Counted from the first letter of the stretch, positions 1 through 18,737 are shown. The stretch: DNA of 64,000 nucleotides from Eriocheir sinensis (GCF_024679095.1 NW_026111831.1:1841786-1905785), one strand, 5' to 3'. Notes: generated from the sequence alone by a model not told the origin. Made by a program: numbers and translations.

Positions 1-205
1 AAAATAATTTAAATTTGTTTGAAAATAGATATGCAAAATACACATGAAGTTAGGCAGATTTGTATTGAAATACATATACAAAACTCACATGAAATAATGT
101 AAATTTGTATAAAAATATATAACCAAATACATATAAAATAACGTAAATTTGGATAAAATATATATACAAAATATACATTAAATATTTTAAATATGTATAA
201 AAATA
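1..205 (-). repeat. 45-bp satellite, T-rich on -; left edge of a duplicated segment
   Basis: About four to five monomers read on the minus strand. The block is cut by the window edge. It is a near-copy of 58253-58455: both share the unusual variant ATGAAGTTAGGCAGATTTGT. It ends in the short TATTATATTAT switch sequence near 190-225, where the T-rich strand changes side. No gene is present. Confidence 0.85.
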
Positions 206-1590
206 TATTATATTATATATTTTTTTATTGATATTTGCGTTATTTATGTGTTTTTTTTATATGTTTTCTCATAGAAATGTACATTATTTTATTGGTATTT
301 TGTCTATTTATTTTGATACGAATTACATGATTATTTGTGTATTTTGTACATTTTTTTATACGTATTTACATTATTTAATGTGTATTTTGTTGATATATTT
401 TCATACAAATTTACGTTATTATATGTGTATTTGTATAAGTATTTTGATACAAATTTACCTTATTTTATGTATTTTGTATATATATTTCAATTCAAATTTA
501 GCTTATTTTATGTGTATTTTGTATATCTATTTATTTTAATACAAAATCAAATATTTTATGTTTTTTCGTATATATATTTTTATAAAAAATGCGTTATTTT
601 ATGGGTATTTTGCATCTTAATTTTCATACAAATTTACATTATTGTATTAATATTTTCTGTATTTATTTTGATACGATTTTACATCATTTTAATTGTGTTT
701 TGTATATTTTTTTTATACATATTTACATTATTTAATGTGTTTTTTGTATATATATTTGAGACATATTTACGTTATTTTAAGTTATTTTATGTGTATTTGT
801 TTATATATTTTGACAAAAATTTACAATATTTTATGGGTATTTTGCATATATATTTCAAAAGAAATTTACCTAGTTTTATGTGTATTTTGAATATCTATTT
901 TCATACAAACTCAAATTATTTTTATGTATTTTTGTATATATTTCAATACAAATTTTAGTTATGTTATGTGTATTTTGTAAATCTATTTTCATTCAAATAT
1001 ATATTATTTTATTGGTATTTTGTTGATTTATATTCATACGAATTTACATTATTTTATATGTACTTTGTATATATATTTTTATACGCATTTACATTATTTA
1101 ATATTTATTTTGAATATATAATTTTATACAAATTCATGGTATTTTATGTGTATTTGTATATATATTTTCATATAAATTTACATTATTTTATGTGTATTTT
1201 GTACATATATTTCATTACAAATTTACCTTATTTTTTGTTTATTTTGTATGTATTTGTACATTTATATTGATACTAATACACATTCTTTTATTGGTATTTA
1301 GTTTTTTTATTTTGATTCGAGTTTACATTATTTTATGTGTATTTTGTTTACATTTTTTTATACGTATTTACTTAATTTTATGTGTATTTTGTATATATAT
1401 TTTTATAGAAATCTACGTTATTTTATGTGTATTCGTATATATATATTGAAACAATTTTACATTGTTTTATATGTATTTTTGCATATCTCTTTCAATAGAA
1501 GTTTACCTTATTGTATGTGCATTTTGTATATTTATTTCGATACAATTTTTAATATTTTATGTGTATTTTGGTATATATATTTTTATAAGA
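206..1590 (+). repeat. 45-bp satellite block, T-rich on +
   Basis: About 30 diverged monomers in tandem. Apparent reading frames at 228-539, 335-958 and 968-1270 overlap in different frames of the same monomers. Their products are only F, Y, I, C, L and V-rich 15-residue repeats, so they are not genes. The ATGCG landmark (AAAAATGCGTTATTTTATGG) at about 587-606 marks a higher-order repeat boundary. The block is repeated at 58456-59812 and partly, inverted, at about 36.0-36.9 kb. Confidence 0.85.
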
Positions 1591-1600
1591 ATAAACAAAA
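1581..1600. repeat. Switch junction J3 (+ to -), copy 1
   Basis: The sequence TTTTATAAGAATAAACAAAA joins a + block to a - block with no spacer. The same 20 bases make the same switch at 59804-59823, so the two junctions descend from one event that was later duplicated with its flanks. Confidence 0.7.
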
Positions 1601-4600
1601 TATCAATAAAATAATGTAAATTTGTATGAGAAAACATATACAAATACATATAAAATAACGATAATTTCTATAAAAATATATGTCCAAAAATGAGCATAAA
1701 ATAAAGTAATTTTTTATAAAAATATATATACAAAACACACATTAAATAATGTAAATGCGTACGTAAAATAACCTAAATTTGTATAAAACTATATACAAAA
1801 ATACACAAAAATAATTTAAATTTGTCTGAAAAGAAATATACAAAATACACATAAAATTAGGTTAATTTGTATTGAAATACATATACAAAATACACATAAA
1901 ATAATGTAAATTTGAAAGAAAATATATAAACAAATACACATATAATAACGTAAATTTGTATGAAATATATATACAAAATACACATTAAATAATGTAAATA
2001 TGTATAAAAAAATATATACAAAACACAAATAGAATAATGTAAAATCGTATCAAAATATATACGCAGAATATTAATAAAATAATGTAAATTTGTATGAAAA
2101 TTAAGATGCAAAATACCTATAAAATAACGCATTTTTTATAAAATTATTGATACCAAAATACACATAAAATATTTGAACTTGTATTAAAATAAATATACAA
2201 AATGCACATACAATAAGGTAAATTTGTATTGAAATAGATACGCAAAATACATATAAAATAATGTAAATTTGTTTCAAAATATATATACGAATACACATTA
2301 AATAACGTTGATTTCTATAAAAATACATATACAAAATACACATAAAATTAAGTAAATACGTATAAAAAAATGTATACAAAATACACATAAAATAATGTAA
2401 ATTCGTATAAATGTAAATAAACAATATACCAATAAAATTAGGTAAATTTGTATTGAGATACATATACAAAATACACATCAAATAATGTAAATTTGAATGA
2501 AATTATATATAAACAAATACACTTAAAATAACGTAAATTTGTAAAAAATATATATGCAAGATACACATTAAATAATGTAAATGTGTATAAAAAATATATA
2601 TACAAAAAACAAATAGATTAATGTAAAATCGTATCAAAATAAATACACAGAATATCAATAAAATAATGTAAATTTGTATGAAAATAAAGATGCAAAATTC
2701 CCAAAAACTATCGCATTTTTTATAAAAATATATTTACCAAAATAAAATATTTAAATTTGTATTGAAATAAATATACAAAATGCATATACAGTAAGGTAAA
2801 TTTGTATTGAAAGAGATATTCAAAAATACATATAAGACAATGTAAATTTGTTTCAAAATATATATACGAATACACATAAAATAAAGTAGATTTCTATAGA
2901 AATATATATACAAAATACATATGAAATTATGTAAATACGTATAAAAATATATATACAAAATACATATCAAATAATATAAATTCGTGTCAAAATAAATCAA
3001 CAAAATATCATGAAAAGAATGTGTATTTGTATGAAAATAGATAATAGATAATAAATTTGTATAAAATATATATGCAAGATACACATTAAATAATGTAAAT
3101 ATGTATAAAAAAGTAAATACAAAAAACAAATAGAATAATGTAACATCGTATCAAAATAAATACACCGAATATTAATAAAATAATGTAAATTTGTATGAAA
3201 ATAAAGATGCAAAATTCCCATAAAATAGCGCATTTCTTATAAAAATATATATACCAAAATACACATAAAATATTTAAATTTGCATTGAAATAAATATACA
3301 AAATGCACATACAATAAGGTAAATTTGTATTGAAAGAGATATGCAAAAATACATATAAAACAATGTAAATTTGTTTCAAAATATATATACGAATACAAAT
3401 AAAAAAACGTAGATTTCTATAAAAATATATACAAAATACACATAAAATTAAGTAAATACGTATAAAAAAATGTATACAAAATACACATAAAATAATGTAA
3501 TTTCGAATTAAAATAAATGTAAATTTGAATGAAAATATAAAAACAAATACACTTAAAATAACGTAAATTTGTATAAAATATATATGCAAGATACACATTA
3601 AATAAAGTAAATGTGTATAAAAAAATATATACAAAAAACAAATAGAATAATGTAAAATCGTATCAAAATAAATACACAGAATATCAATAAAATAATGTAA
3701 ATTTGTATGAAAATAAAGATGCAAAATTCCCTAAATTATCGCATTTTTTATGAAAATATATATACCAAAATACACAAAATATTTAAATTTGTATTGAAAT
3801 AAATATACAAAATGCATATACAGTAAGGTAAATTTGTATTAAAAGAGATATTCAAAAATACATATAAAACACTGTAAGTTTGTTTCAAAATATATATACG
3901 AATACACATAAAATAACGTAGATTTCTATAGAAATATATATACAAAATACATATGAAATTATGTAAATACGTATAAAAATATATATACAAAATACATATC
4001 AAATAATGTAAATTCGTGTCAAAATAAATAAACAAAATATCATGTAAAGAATGTGTATTTGTATAAAAATAGATAATACATAATAAATTTGTATAAAATA
4101 TATATGCAAGATACTCATTAAATAATGTAAATATGTATAAAAAAGTATATACAAAAAACAAATAGAATAATGTAAATTCGTATCAAAATAAATACACCGA
4201 ATATTAATAAAGTAATGTAAATTTGTATGAAAATAAAGATGCAAAATTCCCATAAAATAGCGCATTTCTTATAAAAATATATATACCAAAATACACATAA
4301 AATATTTAAATTTGTATTGAAACAAATATACAAAATGCACATACAATAAGGTAAATTTGTATTGAAAGAGATATGCAAAAACACATATAATACAATGTAA
4401 ATTTGTTTTAAAATATATATACGATTTCAAATAAAAAAACGTAGATTTCGATAAAAATATATATACAAAATACACATAAAATTAAGTAAATACGTATAAA
4501 AAAATGTACACAAAATACACATATAAAATAATGTAAATTCGATTTAAAATAAATAAACAAAATATCAATAAAAGAATGTGTATTTGGATAAATATAAATA

Positions 4601-5340
4601 TACAAAATACATATACAAAATAAACATAAAATAAGGTAGATTTGTAATAAAATATATGTACAAAATACACATAAAATAATGTAAATTTATATGAAAATAT
4701 ATATACAAATACACATAAAATACCATGAATTTGTATAAAAATATATATTAAAATAAATATTAAATAATGTAAAAGCGTATAAAAATATATATACAAAGTA
4801 CATATAAAATAATGTAAATTCGTATCAATATAAATCAACAAAACACCAATAAAATAATATATGTATATGAATGAAAATAAATTTACAAAATACACATAAC
4901 ATAACTAAAATTTGTATTAAAATATATACAAAAATACATAGAAATAATTTGAGTTTGTATGAAAATAGATATAAAAAATACACAAAAAACTAGGTAAATT
5001 TCTTTTTTAAATGTATATACAAAATATCCATAAAATATTGTAAATTTGAGTCAAAATATATAAACAAATACATATAAAATAACGTAAATTTGTATGAAAA
5101 ATATATACAAAATACACATAGAATAATGTCAATTCGTATCAAAATGAATGAACAGAATATCAATAAAATAATGTATATTTGTATGAAAATAAAGATGCAA
5201 AATACCCAAAAAATAAAGCATATGTTTATAAAAATACAGATACAAAAATACACATCGAATAATTAAATTTGTATTAAAATTAATATACAAAATGCGTATA
5301 TAATAAGGTAAATTTGTATTGAAAAAATATGCAACATACA
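1591..5340 (-). repeat. 45-bp satellite with 0.5-kb and 1.03-kb higher-order repeats
   Basis: About 80 monomers, T-rich on minus. The landmark CGCATTT(C/T)TTATAA recurs near 2128, 2711, 3230, 3741 and 4261, spaced 583, 519, 511 and 520 bp. From 2711 onward two forms alternate (TCGCATTTTTTAT and CGCATTTCTTATAA), giving a ~1030 bp dimer of 11- or 12-monomer units. Minus-strand frames such as 3086-3724 are periodic peptides without domains and are treated as spurious. Confidence 0.85.
2711..4262 (-). repeat. ~1.03-kb higher-order repeat, one and a half copies
   Basis: Matching positions are offset by about 1030 bp: 2711 with 3741, and 3230 with 4261. The translations of 2734-3129 and 3748-4161 are almost the same peptide, and 2997-3233 matches 3999-4265. 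The same dimer appears on the other strand at 19816-20345 and 23102-24140. Confidence 0.75.
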
Positions 5341-5347
5341 CGTTTAC
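5328..5347 (-). repeat. Switch junction J1 (- to +), reverse copy
   Basis: TATGCAACATACACGTTTAC lies exactly where the T-rich strand moves from - to +. It is the reverse complement of the junction at 18741-18760 and 41338-41357. The sequence ACACGTTTAC is not part of the ordinary monomer, which makes it a good marker. Confidence 0.75.
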
Positions 5348-5545
5348 TCATACAAATTTATATTATTTTATTGGTATTTTGTTTATTTATTTTGATACGA
5401 ATTACATGATTATATGTGTATTTTGTACATATTTTTACACATAAAATAACGTAAATTTGTATGAAAAATATATACAAAATACACATAGAATAATGTCAAT
5501 TCGTATCAAAATGAATGAGCAGAATATCAATAAAATAATGGAAAT
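5341..5545. repeat. Short + block with a copied - island
   Basis: Bases 5341-5436 are T-rich on + (two monomers). Bases 5437-5545 are T-rich on - and closely copy 5070-5178, offset 367 bp, including the private variant GTCAATTCGTATCAAAATGA. The island is followed at once by + monomers. It looks like a templated insertion. Confidence 0.7.
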
Positions 5546-6757
5546 TTAACTAGTTTTATATGTATTTTTGCATATCTCTTTCAATACAAGTTTACCTTAT
5601 TGTATGTGCATTTTGTATATTTACTTCAATACAAATTTAAATATTTTATGTGTATTTTGGTATATATATTTTTATAAGAAATGCGCTATTTGATGGGAAT
5701 TATGCATCTTTATTTTCATACAAATTTACATTATTTTATTAATATTCGGTGTATTTATTTTGATACGATTTCACATTATTCTATTTGTTTTTTGTATATA
5801 TTTTTTTTATACATATTTGCATTATTTAATGTGTATCTTGCATATATATTTCATACAAATTTATTATCTATTATTTATTTTCATACAAATACACATTCTT
5901 TTCATGATATTTTTTTTATTTATTTTGACACGAATTAACCTATATATGTATTTTGTATATATATTTTTATACGTATTTACATAATTTCATGTGTATTTTG
6001 TATATATATTTCTATAGAAATCTACGTTATTTTATGTGTATTCGTATATATATTTTGAAACAAATTTACTTTGTTTTATATGTATTTTTGAATATCTCTT
6101 TCAATACATATTTACCTTACTGTATATGCATTTTGTATATTTATTTCAATACAAATTTAAATATTTTATGTGTATTTTGGTATATATATTTTTTAAAAAA
6201 ATGCGCTATTTTATGGTAATTTTGCATCTTTCTTTTCATACAGATTTACATTATTTTATTGATATTCTGTGTATTTATATTGATAGGATTTTACATTATT
6301 CTATTTCTTTTTTGTATATATATTTTTTTATACACATTCACATTATTTAATGTGTATCTTGCATATATATTTTATACAAATTTACGTTATTTTAAGTGTA
6401 TTTGTTTATATATTTTCATTCATATTTACATTATTCTATGTGTATTTTGTATATGTATTTCAATACAAATTTACCTAATTTTATGTGTATTTTGTATATT
6501 TCTTTTCATACAAATTTTAAATATTTTTGAGTATTTTTGTATATAGTTTTATACAAATTTAGGTTATTTTATGTACGCATTTACATTATTTAATGTGTGT
6601 TTTGTATATATATTTTTATGCAAATTTACTTTATTTTATGTGCATTTTTGTACATATATTTTTTTAGAAATTTGCGTTATTTTGTGTGTATTTGTATATG
6701 TTTTCTCATACAAATTTACATTATTTTATTGCAATTTTGTTTATTTATTTTGATACG
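5546..6757 (+). repeat. 45-bp satellite block, T-rich on +
   Basis: About 27 monomers with ATGCG landmarks near 5689 and 6199 (510 bp apart), so it carries the same ~0.5 kb higher-order unit as the 1.6-5.3 kb block but inverted. A similar arrangement, inverted again, is at 48.4-49.7 kb. No gene seen. Confidence 0.85.
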
Positions 6758-11360
<4,603 letters not shown>

Positions 11361-12425
11361 TGTATGAGTGATTTTTTCAATACAAATTTACCTTATTATA
11401 TACGCATTTTGTATATTAATCTTAATACAAATTTAATTATTCGATGTGTATTTTTGTATATGTATTTTTATAAACATATGCTTTATTTTTTGGGTATTTT
11501 GCATCTTTATTTTTATACAAATTTACATTATTTTATTGATATTCTGTTCATTCATTTTGATACGAATTGACATTATTCTATGTGTATTTTGTATATATTT
11601 TTCATACAAATTTACGTTATTTTATGAGTATTTGTTTATATATTTTGACACAAATTTACAATATTTTATGGGTATTTTGTATATACATTTCAAAAGAAAT
11701 TTACCTAGTTTTATGTGTATTTTGTATATCTATTTTCATACAAACTCAAATTATTTCTATGTATTTTTGTATATATTTTAATACAAATTTTAGTTATGTT
11801 ATGTGTATTTTGTAAATTTATTTTCATTCAAATATATATTATTTTATTGGTGTTTTGTTGATTTATATTGATACGAATTTACATTATTTTATATGTACTT
11901 TGTATATATATTTTTATAAGCTTTAACATTATTTAATATTTATTTTGAATATATATTTTTATACAAATTCATGGTATCTTATGTGTATTTGTATATATAT
12001 TTTTATATAAATTTACATTATTTTATGTGTATTTTGTACATATATTTTTTTACAAATCTACCTTATTTTATGTTTATTTTGTATGTGTATTTTGTATATT
12101 TATATTTATCCAAATACACATTCTTTTATTGGTATTTTGTTTATTTATTTTAATTCGAATTTACATTATTTTATGTGTATTTTGTATACATTTTTTTATA
12201 CGTATTTACTTAATTTTAAGTGTATTTTGTATATATATTTTTATAGAAATTACGTTTTTTTATTTGTATTCGAATATATATTTTGAAACAAATTTACATT
12301 GTTTTATATGTATTTTTGCATATCTCTTTCAATACAAATTTACCTTATTGTATGTGCATTTTGTATATTTATTTCAATGCAAATTTAAATATTTTATGTG
12401 TATTTTGGTATATATATTTTTATAA
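11361..12425 (+). repeat. + half of a 2.33-kb bipartite unit, copy 1
   Basis: About 23 monomers. It aligns with 13686-14763, with matching variants 2334 bp apart (11567 with 13901). The J1 junction is truncated here: TATGAGTGATTTTTTCAATA replaces the usual ACGTGTATGTTGCATA stretch. The block ends at junction J2. Confidence 0.85.
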
Positions 12426-12441
12426 GATTACGAAAATTTGA
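12422..12441. repeat. Switch junction J2 (+ to -), copy 1
   Basis: ATAAGATTACGAAAATTTGA joins + monomers to - monomers. Identical sequence makes the same switch at 14758-14777. Its reverse complement makes the switch at 40408-40427 and, slightly shortened, at 56574-56591. Confidence 0.75.
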
Positions 12442-13685
12442 ATAAAAATATTTACAAAAAAACAAAAAAATAAATATCAATTTGTATGAAAATAGATATA
12501 CAAAATACACATATAATTAGTTAAATTTGTATTTAAATACATGTACAAAATACACATAAAATATTGTAAATTTGTATGGAATGAAAACAAATTCACATAA
12601 AATTCGCGTCAAAATAAATAAACAAAATATCAATAAAAGAATGTGTATTTGTATGAAAATAGATATACAAAATACACATAAAATAACCTAAATTTGTATC
12701 AAACTACATACAAAAATACACAAAAATATTTTAAATTTGTATGAAAATAAATATACAAAATCCACATAAAATTAGGTAAAGTTGTATTGAAATATATACA
12801 CAAAATACACATAAAATAATGTAAATTTGAATGAAAATACATAAACAAATACACTTAAAATAACGTAAATTTGTATAAAAAAATATGTACAAAACACAAA
12901 TAGAATAATGTAAAATCGTATCAAAATAAATACACAGAATATTAATAAAATAATGTCAATTTGTATGAAAATAAAGAAGCAAAATAACCAGAAAATAACG
13001 CATTTTTTTTATTTATAAAAATATATATACCAAAATACACATCAAAAAATTAAATTTGTATTAAAATAAATATTCAAAAAACACATACAATAAGGTAAAT
13101 TTGTATTGAAATAGATATGCAAAATACATATAAAACAATGTAAATTTGTTTCAAAATATATATACGAATACACATAAAATAACGTAGATTTCTATAAAAA
13201 TATATATACAAAATACACATAAAATGAAGTAAATACGTATAAAAAAATGTATACAAAAAACACATAAAATAATGTAAATTCGTATCAAAATAAATAAACA
13301 AAATACCAATAAAAGAATGTGTATTTGTATAAATATAAATATACAAAATACACATAAAATAACGTAAATTTATATAAAACTATATACAAAAATACACAGA
13401 AGTAATTAAATTTGTATGAAAATATATACAAAATACACACAAAATAAGCTAAATTTGAATTGAAATGTATATACAAAATACATGAAATAAAGTAAATTTG
13501 TATCAAAATATTTATACAAATACACATATAATAACGTAAATTTGTATGAAAATATATAAACAAAATACACATTTAATAATGTAAATACGTATAAAAAATA
13601 TGTACAAAATACTCATATAATAATCATGTAATTCGTATCAAAATAAATAAACAAAATACCAATAAAATAATATAAATTTGTATGA
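12426..13685 (-). repeat. - half of a 2.33-kb bipartite unit, copy 1
   Basis: About 27 monomers, matching 14764-16015 at an offset of about 2.33 kb. It includes the same short variant near 12595 with AAATTCGCGTCAAAATAAAT (14937 in the second copy). No gene seen. Confidence 0.85.
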
Positions 13686-13705
13686 ATAAACGTGTATGTT
13701 GCATA
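13686..13705 (+). repeat. Switch junction J1 (- to +)
   Basis: ATAAACGTGTATGTTGCATA differs by one base from the form at 18741-18760. It marks the start of the second bipartite unit. Confidence 0.7.
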
Positions 13706-14763
13706 TTTTTTCAATACAAATTTACCTTATTATATACGCATTTTGTATATTAATTTTAATACAAATTTAATTATTCGATGTGTATTTTTGTATCTGTATT
13801 TTTATAAACATATGCTTTATTTTTTGGGTATTTTGCATCTTTATTTTCATACAAATTTACATTATTTTATTGATATTCTGCTCATTCATTTTGATACGAA
13901 TTGACATTATTCTATGTGTATTTTGTATATATTTTTCATACAAATCTACGTTATTTTATGTGTATTTGCTTATATATTTTGACACAAATTTACAATATTT
14001 TATGGGTATTTTGTATATACATTTCAAAAGAAATTTACCTAGTTTTATGTGTATTTTGTATATCTATTTTTATACAAACTCAAATTATTTCTATGTATTT
14101 TTGTATATATTTTAATACAAATTTTAGTTATGTTATGTGTATTTTGTAAATTTATTTTCATTCAAATATATATTATTTTATTGGTGTTTTGTTGATTTAT
14201 ATTGATACGAATTTACATTATTTTATATGTACTTTGTATATATATTTTTATACGCTTTTACATTATTTAATATTTATTTTGAATATATATTTTTATACAA
14301 ATTCATGGTGTTTTATGTGTATTTGTATATATATTTTTATATAAATTTACATTATTTTATGTGTATTTTGTACATATATTTTTTTACAAATCTACCTTAT
14401 TTTATATTTATTTTGTATGTGTATTTTGTATATTTATATTTATCCAAATACACATTCTTTTATTGGCATTTTGTTAATTTATTTTAATTCGAATTTATAT
14501 TATTTTATGTGTATACTGTATACATTTTTTTATACGTATTTACTTAATTTTAAGTGTATTTTGTATATATATTTTTATAGAAATCTACGTTTTTTTTATT
14601 TGTATTCGTATATATATTTTGAAACAAATTTACATTGTTTGATATGTATTTTTGCATATCTCTTTCAATACAAATTTACCTTATTGTATGTGCATTTTGT
14701 ATATTTATTTCAATGCAAATTTAAATATTTTATGTGTATTTTGGTATATATATTTTTATAAGA
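13686..14763 (+). repeat. + half of a 2.33-kb bipartite unit, copy 2
   Basis: About 24 monomers, closely similar to 11361-12425 and to 18738-19810. The inverted counterpart is 40430-41356: shared order of variants includes the segment with GATATTCTGCTCATTCATTT. Confidence 0.85.
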
Positions 14764-14777
14764 TTACGAAAATTTGA
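14758..14777. repeat. Switch junction J2 (+ to -), copy 2
   Basis: Same 20 bases as 12422-12441, at the same place in the repeat unit. Confidence 0.75.
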
Positions 14778-16015
14778 ATAAAAATATATACAAAAAAACT
14801 AAAAAATAAATTTCAATTTGTATGAAAATAGAAATACAAAATACATATATAATTAGTTAAATTTGTATTTAAATACATGTACAAAATACACATAAAATAA
14901 TGTAAATTTGTATGAAATGAAAACAAATTCACATAAAATTCGCGTCAAAATAAATAAACAACATATCAATAAAAGAATGTGTATTTGTATGAAAATAGAT
15001 ATACAAAATACACATAAAATAACCTAAATTTGTATCAAACTATATTCAAAAATACACAAAAATATTTTAAATTTGTATGAAAATAAATATACAAAATACA
15101 CATAAAATTAGGTAAATTTGTATTGAAATACATACACAAAATACACATAAAATAATGTAAATTTGAATGAAAATACATAAACAAATACACTTAAAATAAC
15201 GTAAATTTGTATAAAAAAATATGTACAAAACACAAATAGAATAATGTAAAATCGTATCAAAATAAATACACAGAATATTAATAAAATAATGTAAATTTGT
15301 ATGAAAATAAAGAAGCAAAATACCCATAAAATAACGCATTTTTTTAAAAAATATATATACCAAAATACACATAAAATATTAAAATTTGTATTAAAATAAA
15401 TACAATAATACAATACAATAAGGTAAATTTGTATTGAAATAGATATGCAAAATACATATAAAACAATGTAAATTTGTTTCAAAATATATATACGAATACA
15501 CATAAAATAACGTAGATTTCTATAAAAATATATATACAAAATACACATAAAATGAAGTAAATACGTATAAAAAAATGTATACAAAAAACACAAAATAATG
15601 TAAATTCGTATCAAAATAAATAAACAAAATACCAATAAAAGAATGTGTATTTGTATAAATATATATATACAAAATACACATAAAATAACGTAAATTTATA
15701 TAAAACTATATCCAAATATACACAGAAGTAATTAAATTTGTATGAAAATATATACAAAATACACACAAAATAAGCTAAATTTGAATTGAAATATATATAC
15801 AAAATACATGAAATAAAGTAAATTTGTATGAAAATATTTATACAAATACACATATAATAACGTAAATTTGTATGAAAATATATAAACAAAATACACATTA
15901 AATAATGTAAATACGTATAAAGAAATATGTACAAAATACACATATAATCATGTAATTCGTATCAAAATAAATAAACAAAATACCAATAAAATAATATAAA
16001 TTTGTATGATTAAAC
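14764..16015 (-). repeat. - half of a 2.33-kb bipartite unit, copy 2
   Basis: About 27 monomers. It ends at a diverged J1 (TTAAACGTGAATGTTGCATA, 16010-16029). The block is also similar to 17.5-18.7 kb and, inverted, to 39.2-40.25 kb and 55.3-56.4 kb. Confidence 0.85.
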
Positions 16016-17290
16016 GTGAATGTTGCATATTTTTTCAAAACAAATTTACCTTATTATATACGCATTTTGAATATTAATTTTAATATATGTGTATTTGAAT
16101 ATATATTTTGATACAAATTTACATTATTTTATGTATTTTCTATATTTATTTCAATTCAAATTTAGCTTATTTTATCTATTTTCATACAAATTTAATTATT
16201 TTTGTTTATTTTTGTATATAGTTTTATACAATTTTACGTTATTTTATGTGTATTTTGTATATTTATATTTATACAAGTAAACATTCTATTATTGGCATTT
16301 AGTTTATTTATTTTGATACGAATTTAAATTATTTTATGTGTATTTTGTATACATTTTCTTATACGTATTTACTTCATTTTATGTGTATTTTGTATATATA
16401 TTTTTATAGAAATCTACGTTATTTTATGTGTATTCGTATATATATTTTGAAACAAATTTACATTGTTTTATGTGTATTTTGCATATCTATTTCAATACAA
16501 ATTTACCTTATTGTATGTGCATTTTGTATATTTATTGTAATACAAATTTAAATATTTTATGTGTATTTTGGAATATATATTTTCATAAAAAATGCGTTGT
16601 TTTATGGGTATTTTGCATCTTTATTTTCATACAAATTTACATTATTTTATTAATATTCTGTGTATTTATTTTGATACTATTTTACATTATTCTATTTGTG
16701 TTTTGTATATTTTTTTTTATACATATTTACATTATTTAATGTGTATTTTCTATATATATTTCATACAAATTTACGTTATTTTAAGTGTATTTGTTTATAT
16801 ATTTTCATTCAAATTTACATTATTTTATGTGTATTTTGTATATGTATTTCAATAGAAATTCAACTAGTTTTATGTGTATTTTGTATATATATTTTTATAC
16901 AAATTTAAATTATTTTTGTGTATTTTTTTAATAGAGTTTTATACAAATTAACAATATTTTATGTGTATTTTGTATATCTATTTTCATACAAATACACATT
17001 CTTTTATTGATATTTTGTTTATTTATTTTGATGCGAATTTACATTATTTAATGTGTATTGTGTATATATATTTTTATACGTATTTACGTCATCCTTATTG
17101 TATGTGTGCATTTTGTATATTAATTTTAATACAAATTTAATTATTCTATGTGTATTTTTGCATATGTATTTTTAAAAAAAAATATGCTTTATCTTATGGG
17201 TATTTTGCAACTTTATTTTCATACAAATTAAAATTATTTTATTGATATTCTGTGTGCTTATTTTGATACGATTTTACATTATTCTATGTA
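16016..17290 (+). repeat. 45-bp satellite block, T-rich on +
   Basis: About 28 monomers with an ATGCG landmark near 16590. Variant order matches 27.4-28.4 kb and 41.4-42.1 kb in the same orientation (for example CAAGTAAACATTCT near 16275, 27605 and 41620). It ends abruptly after TTCTATGTATAACAAAAATA. Confidence 0.85.
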
Positions 17291-18737
17291 TAACAAAAAT
17301 AAATACAGAATACACAAAAATAGATATGCAAAATACATATAAACAATGTAAATTTGTTTCAAAATATATATTCGAATACACATGAAATAAGGTAGATTTC
17401 TATAAAAATATATATACAAAATACTCATAAAATTAAGTAAATACGTATAAAAAATGTATACTAAATACACATAAAATAATGTAAATTAGTATCAAAATAA
17501 ATAAACAAAATACCAATAAAAGAATGTGTATTTGTATAAATATATATATACAAAATACACATTAAATAATATAAATTTGTTTAAAACTATACAAAATACA
17601 CATGAAATGATGTAAATACGTATAAAAATATATATACAAAATACACATTAAATAATGTAAATTCGCGTCAAAATAAATAAACAAAATATCAATAAAAGAA
17701 TGTGTATTTGTATGAAAATAGATATACAAAATACACATAAAATAACCTAAATTTGTATCAAAATATATACAAAAATACATAATAATATTTTAAATTTGTA
17801 TGAAAATAAATATACAAAATAAACATAAAAATAGGTAAATTTGTATTGAAATACATACACAAAAAACACATAAAATAATGTAAATTTGAATGAAAATACA
17901 TAAACAAATACACTTAAAATAGCGTAAATTTGTATAAAAAATATGTACAAAACACAAATAGAATAATGTAAAATCGTATCAAAATAAATACACAGAATAT
18001 TAATAAAATAATGTCAATTTGTATGAAAATAAAGAAGCAAAATACCCATAAAATAACGCATTTTTTTTATTTATAAAAATATATATACCAAAATACACAT
18101 CAAAAAATTAAATTTGTATTAAAATAAATATACAAAAAACACATACAATAAGGTAAATTTGTATTGAAATAGATATGCAAAATACATATAAAACAATGTA
18201 AATTTGTTTCAAAATATATATACGAATTCACATAAAATAACGTAGATTTCTATAAAAATATATATACAAAATACAAAGAAAATGAAGTAAATACGTATAA
18301 AAAAATGTATACAAAATACACATAAAATAATGTAAACTCGAATCAAAATAAATAAACAAAATAGCAATAAAAGAATGTGTATTTGTATATATATAAATAT
18401 AGAAAATACACATAAAATAACGCAAATTTATATAAAACTAAATACAAAAATACACAAAAGTAATTAAATTTGTATGAAAATATATACAAAATACACACAA
18501 AATAAGCTAAATTTGAATTGAAATATATATACAAAATACATGAAATAATGTAAATTTGTATCAAAATATTTATACAAATACACATATAATAACGTAAATT
18601 TGTATGAAAATATATAAACAAAATACACATTAAATAATGTAAATACGTATAAAAAAATATGTACAAAATACACATATAATCATGTAATTCGTATCAAAAT
18701 AAATAAACAAAATACCAATAAATAATATAAATTTGTA
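17291..18737 (-). repeat. 45-bp satellite block, T-rich on -
   Basis: About 32 monomers ending at a canonical J1. It resembles 12.5-13.7 kb closely. Nothing other than satellite is present. Confidence 0.85.
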
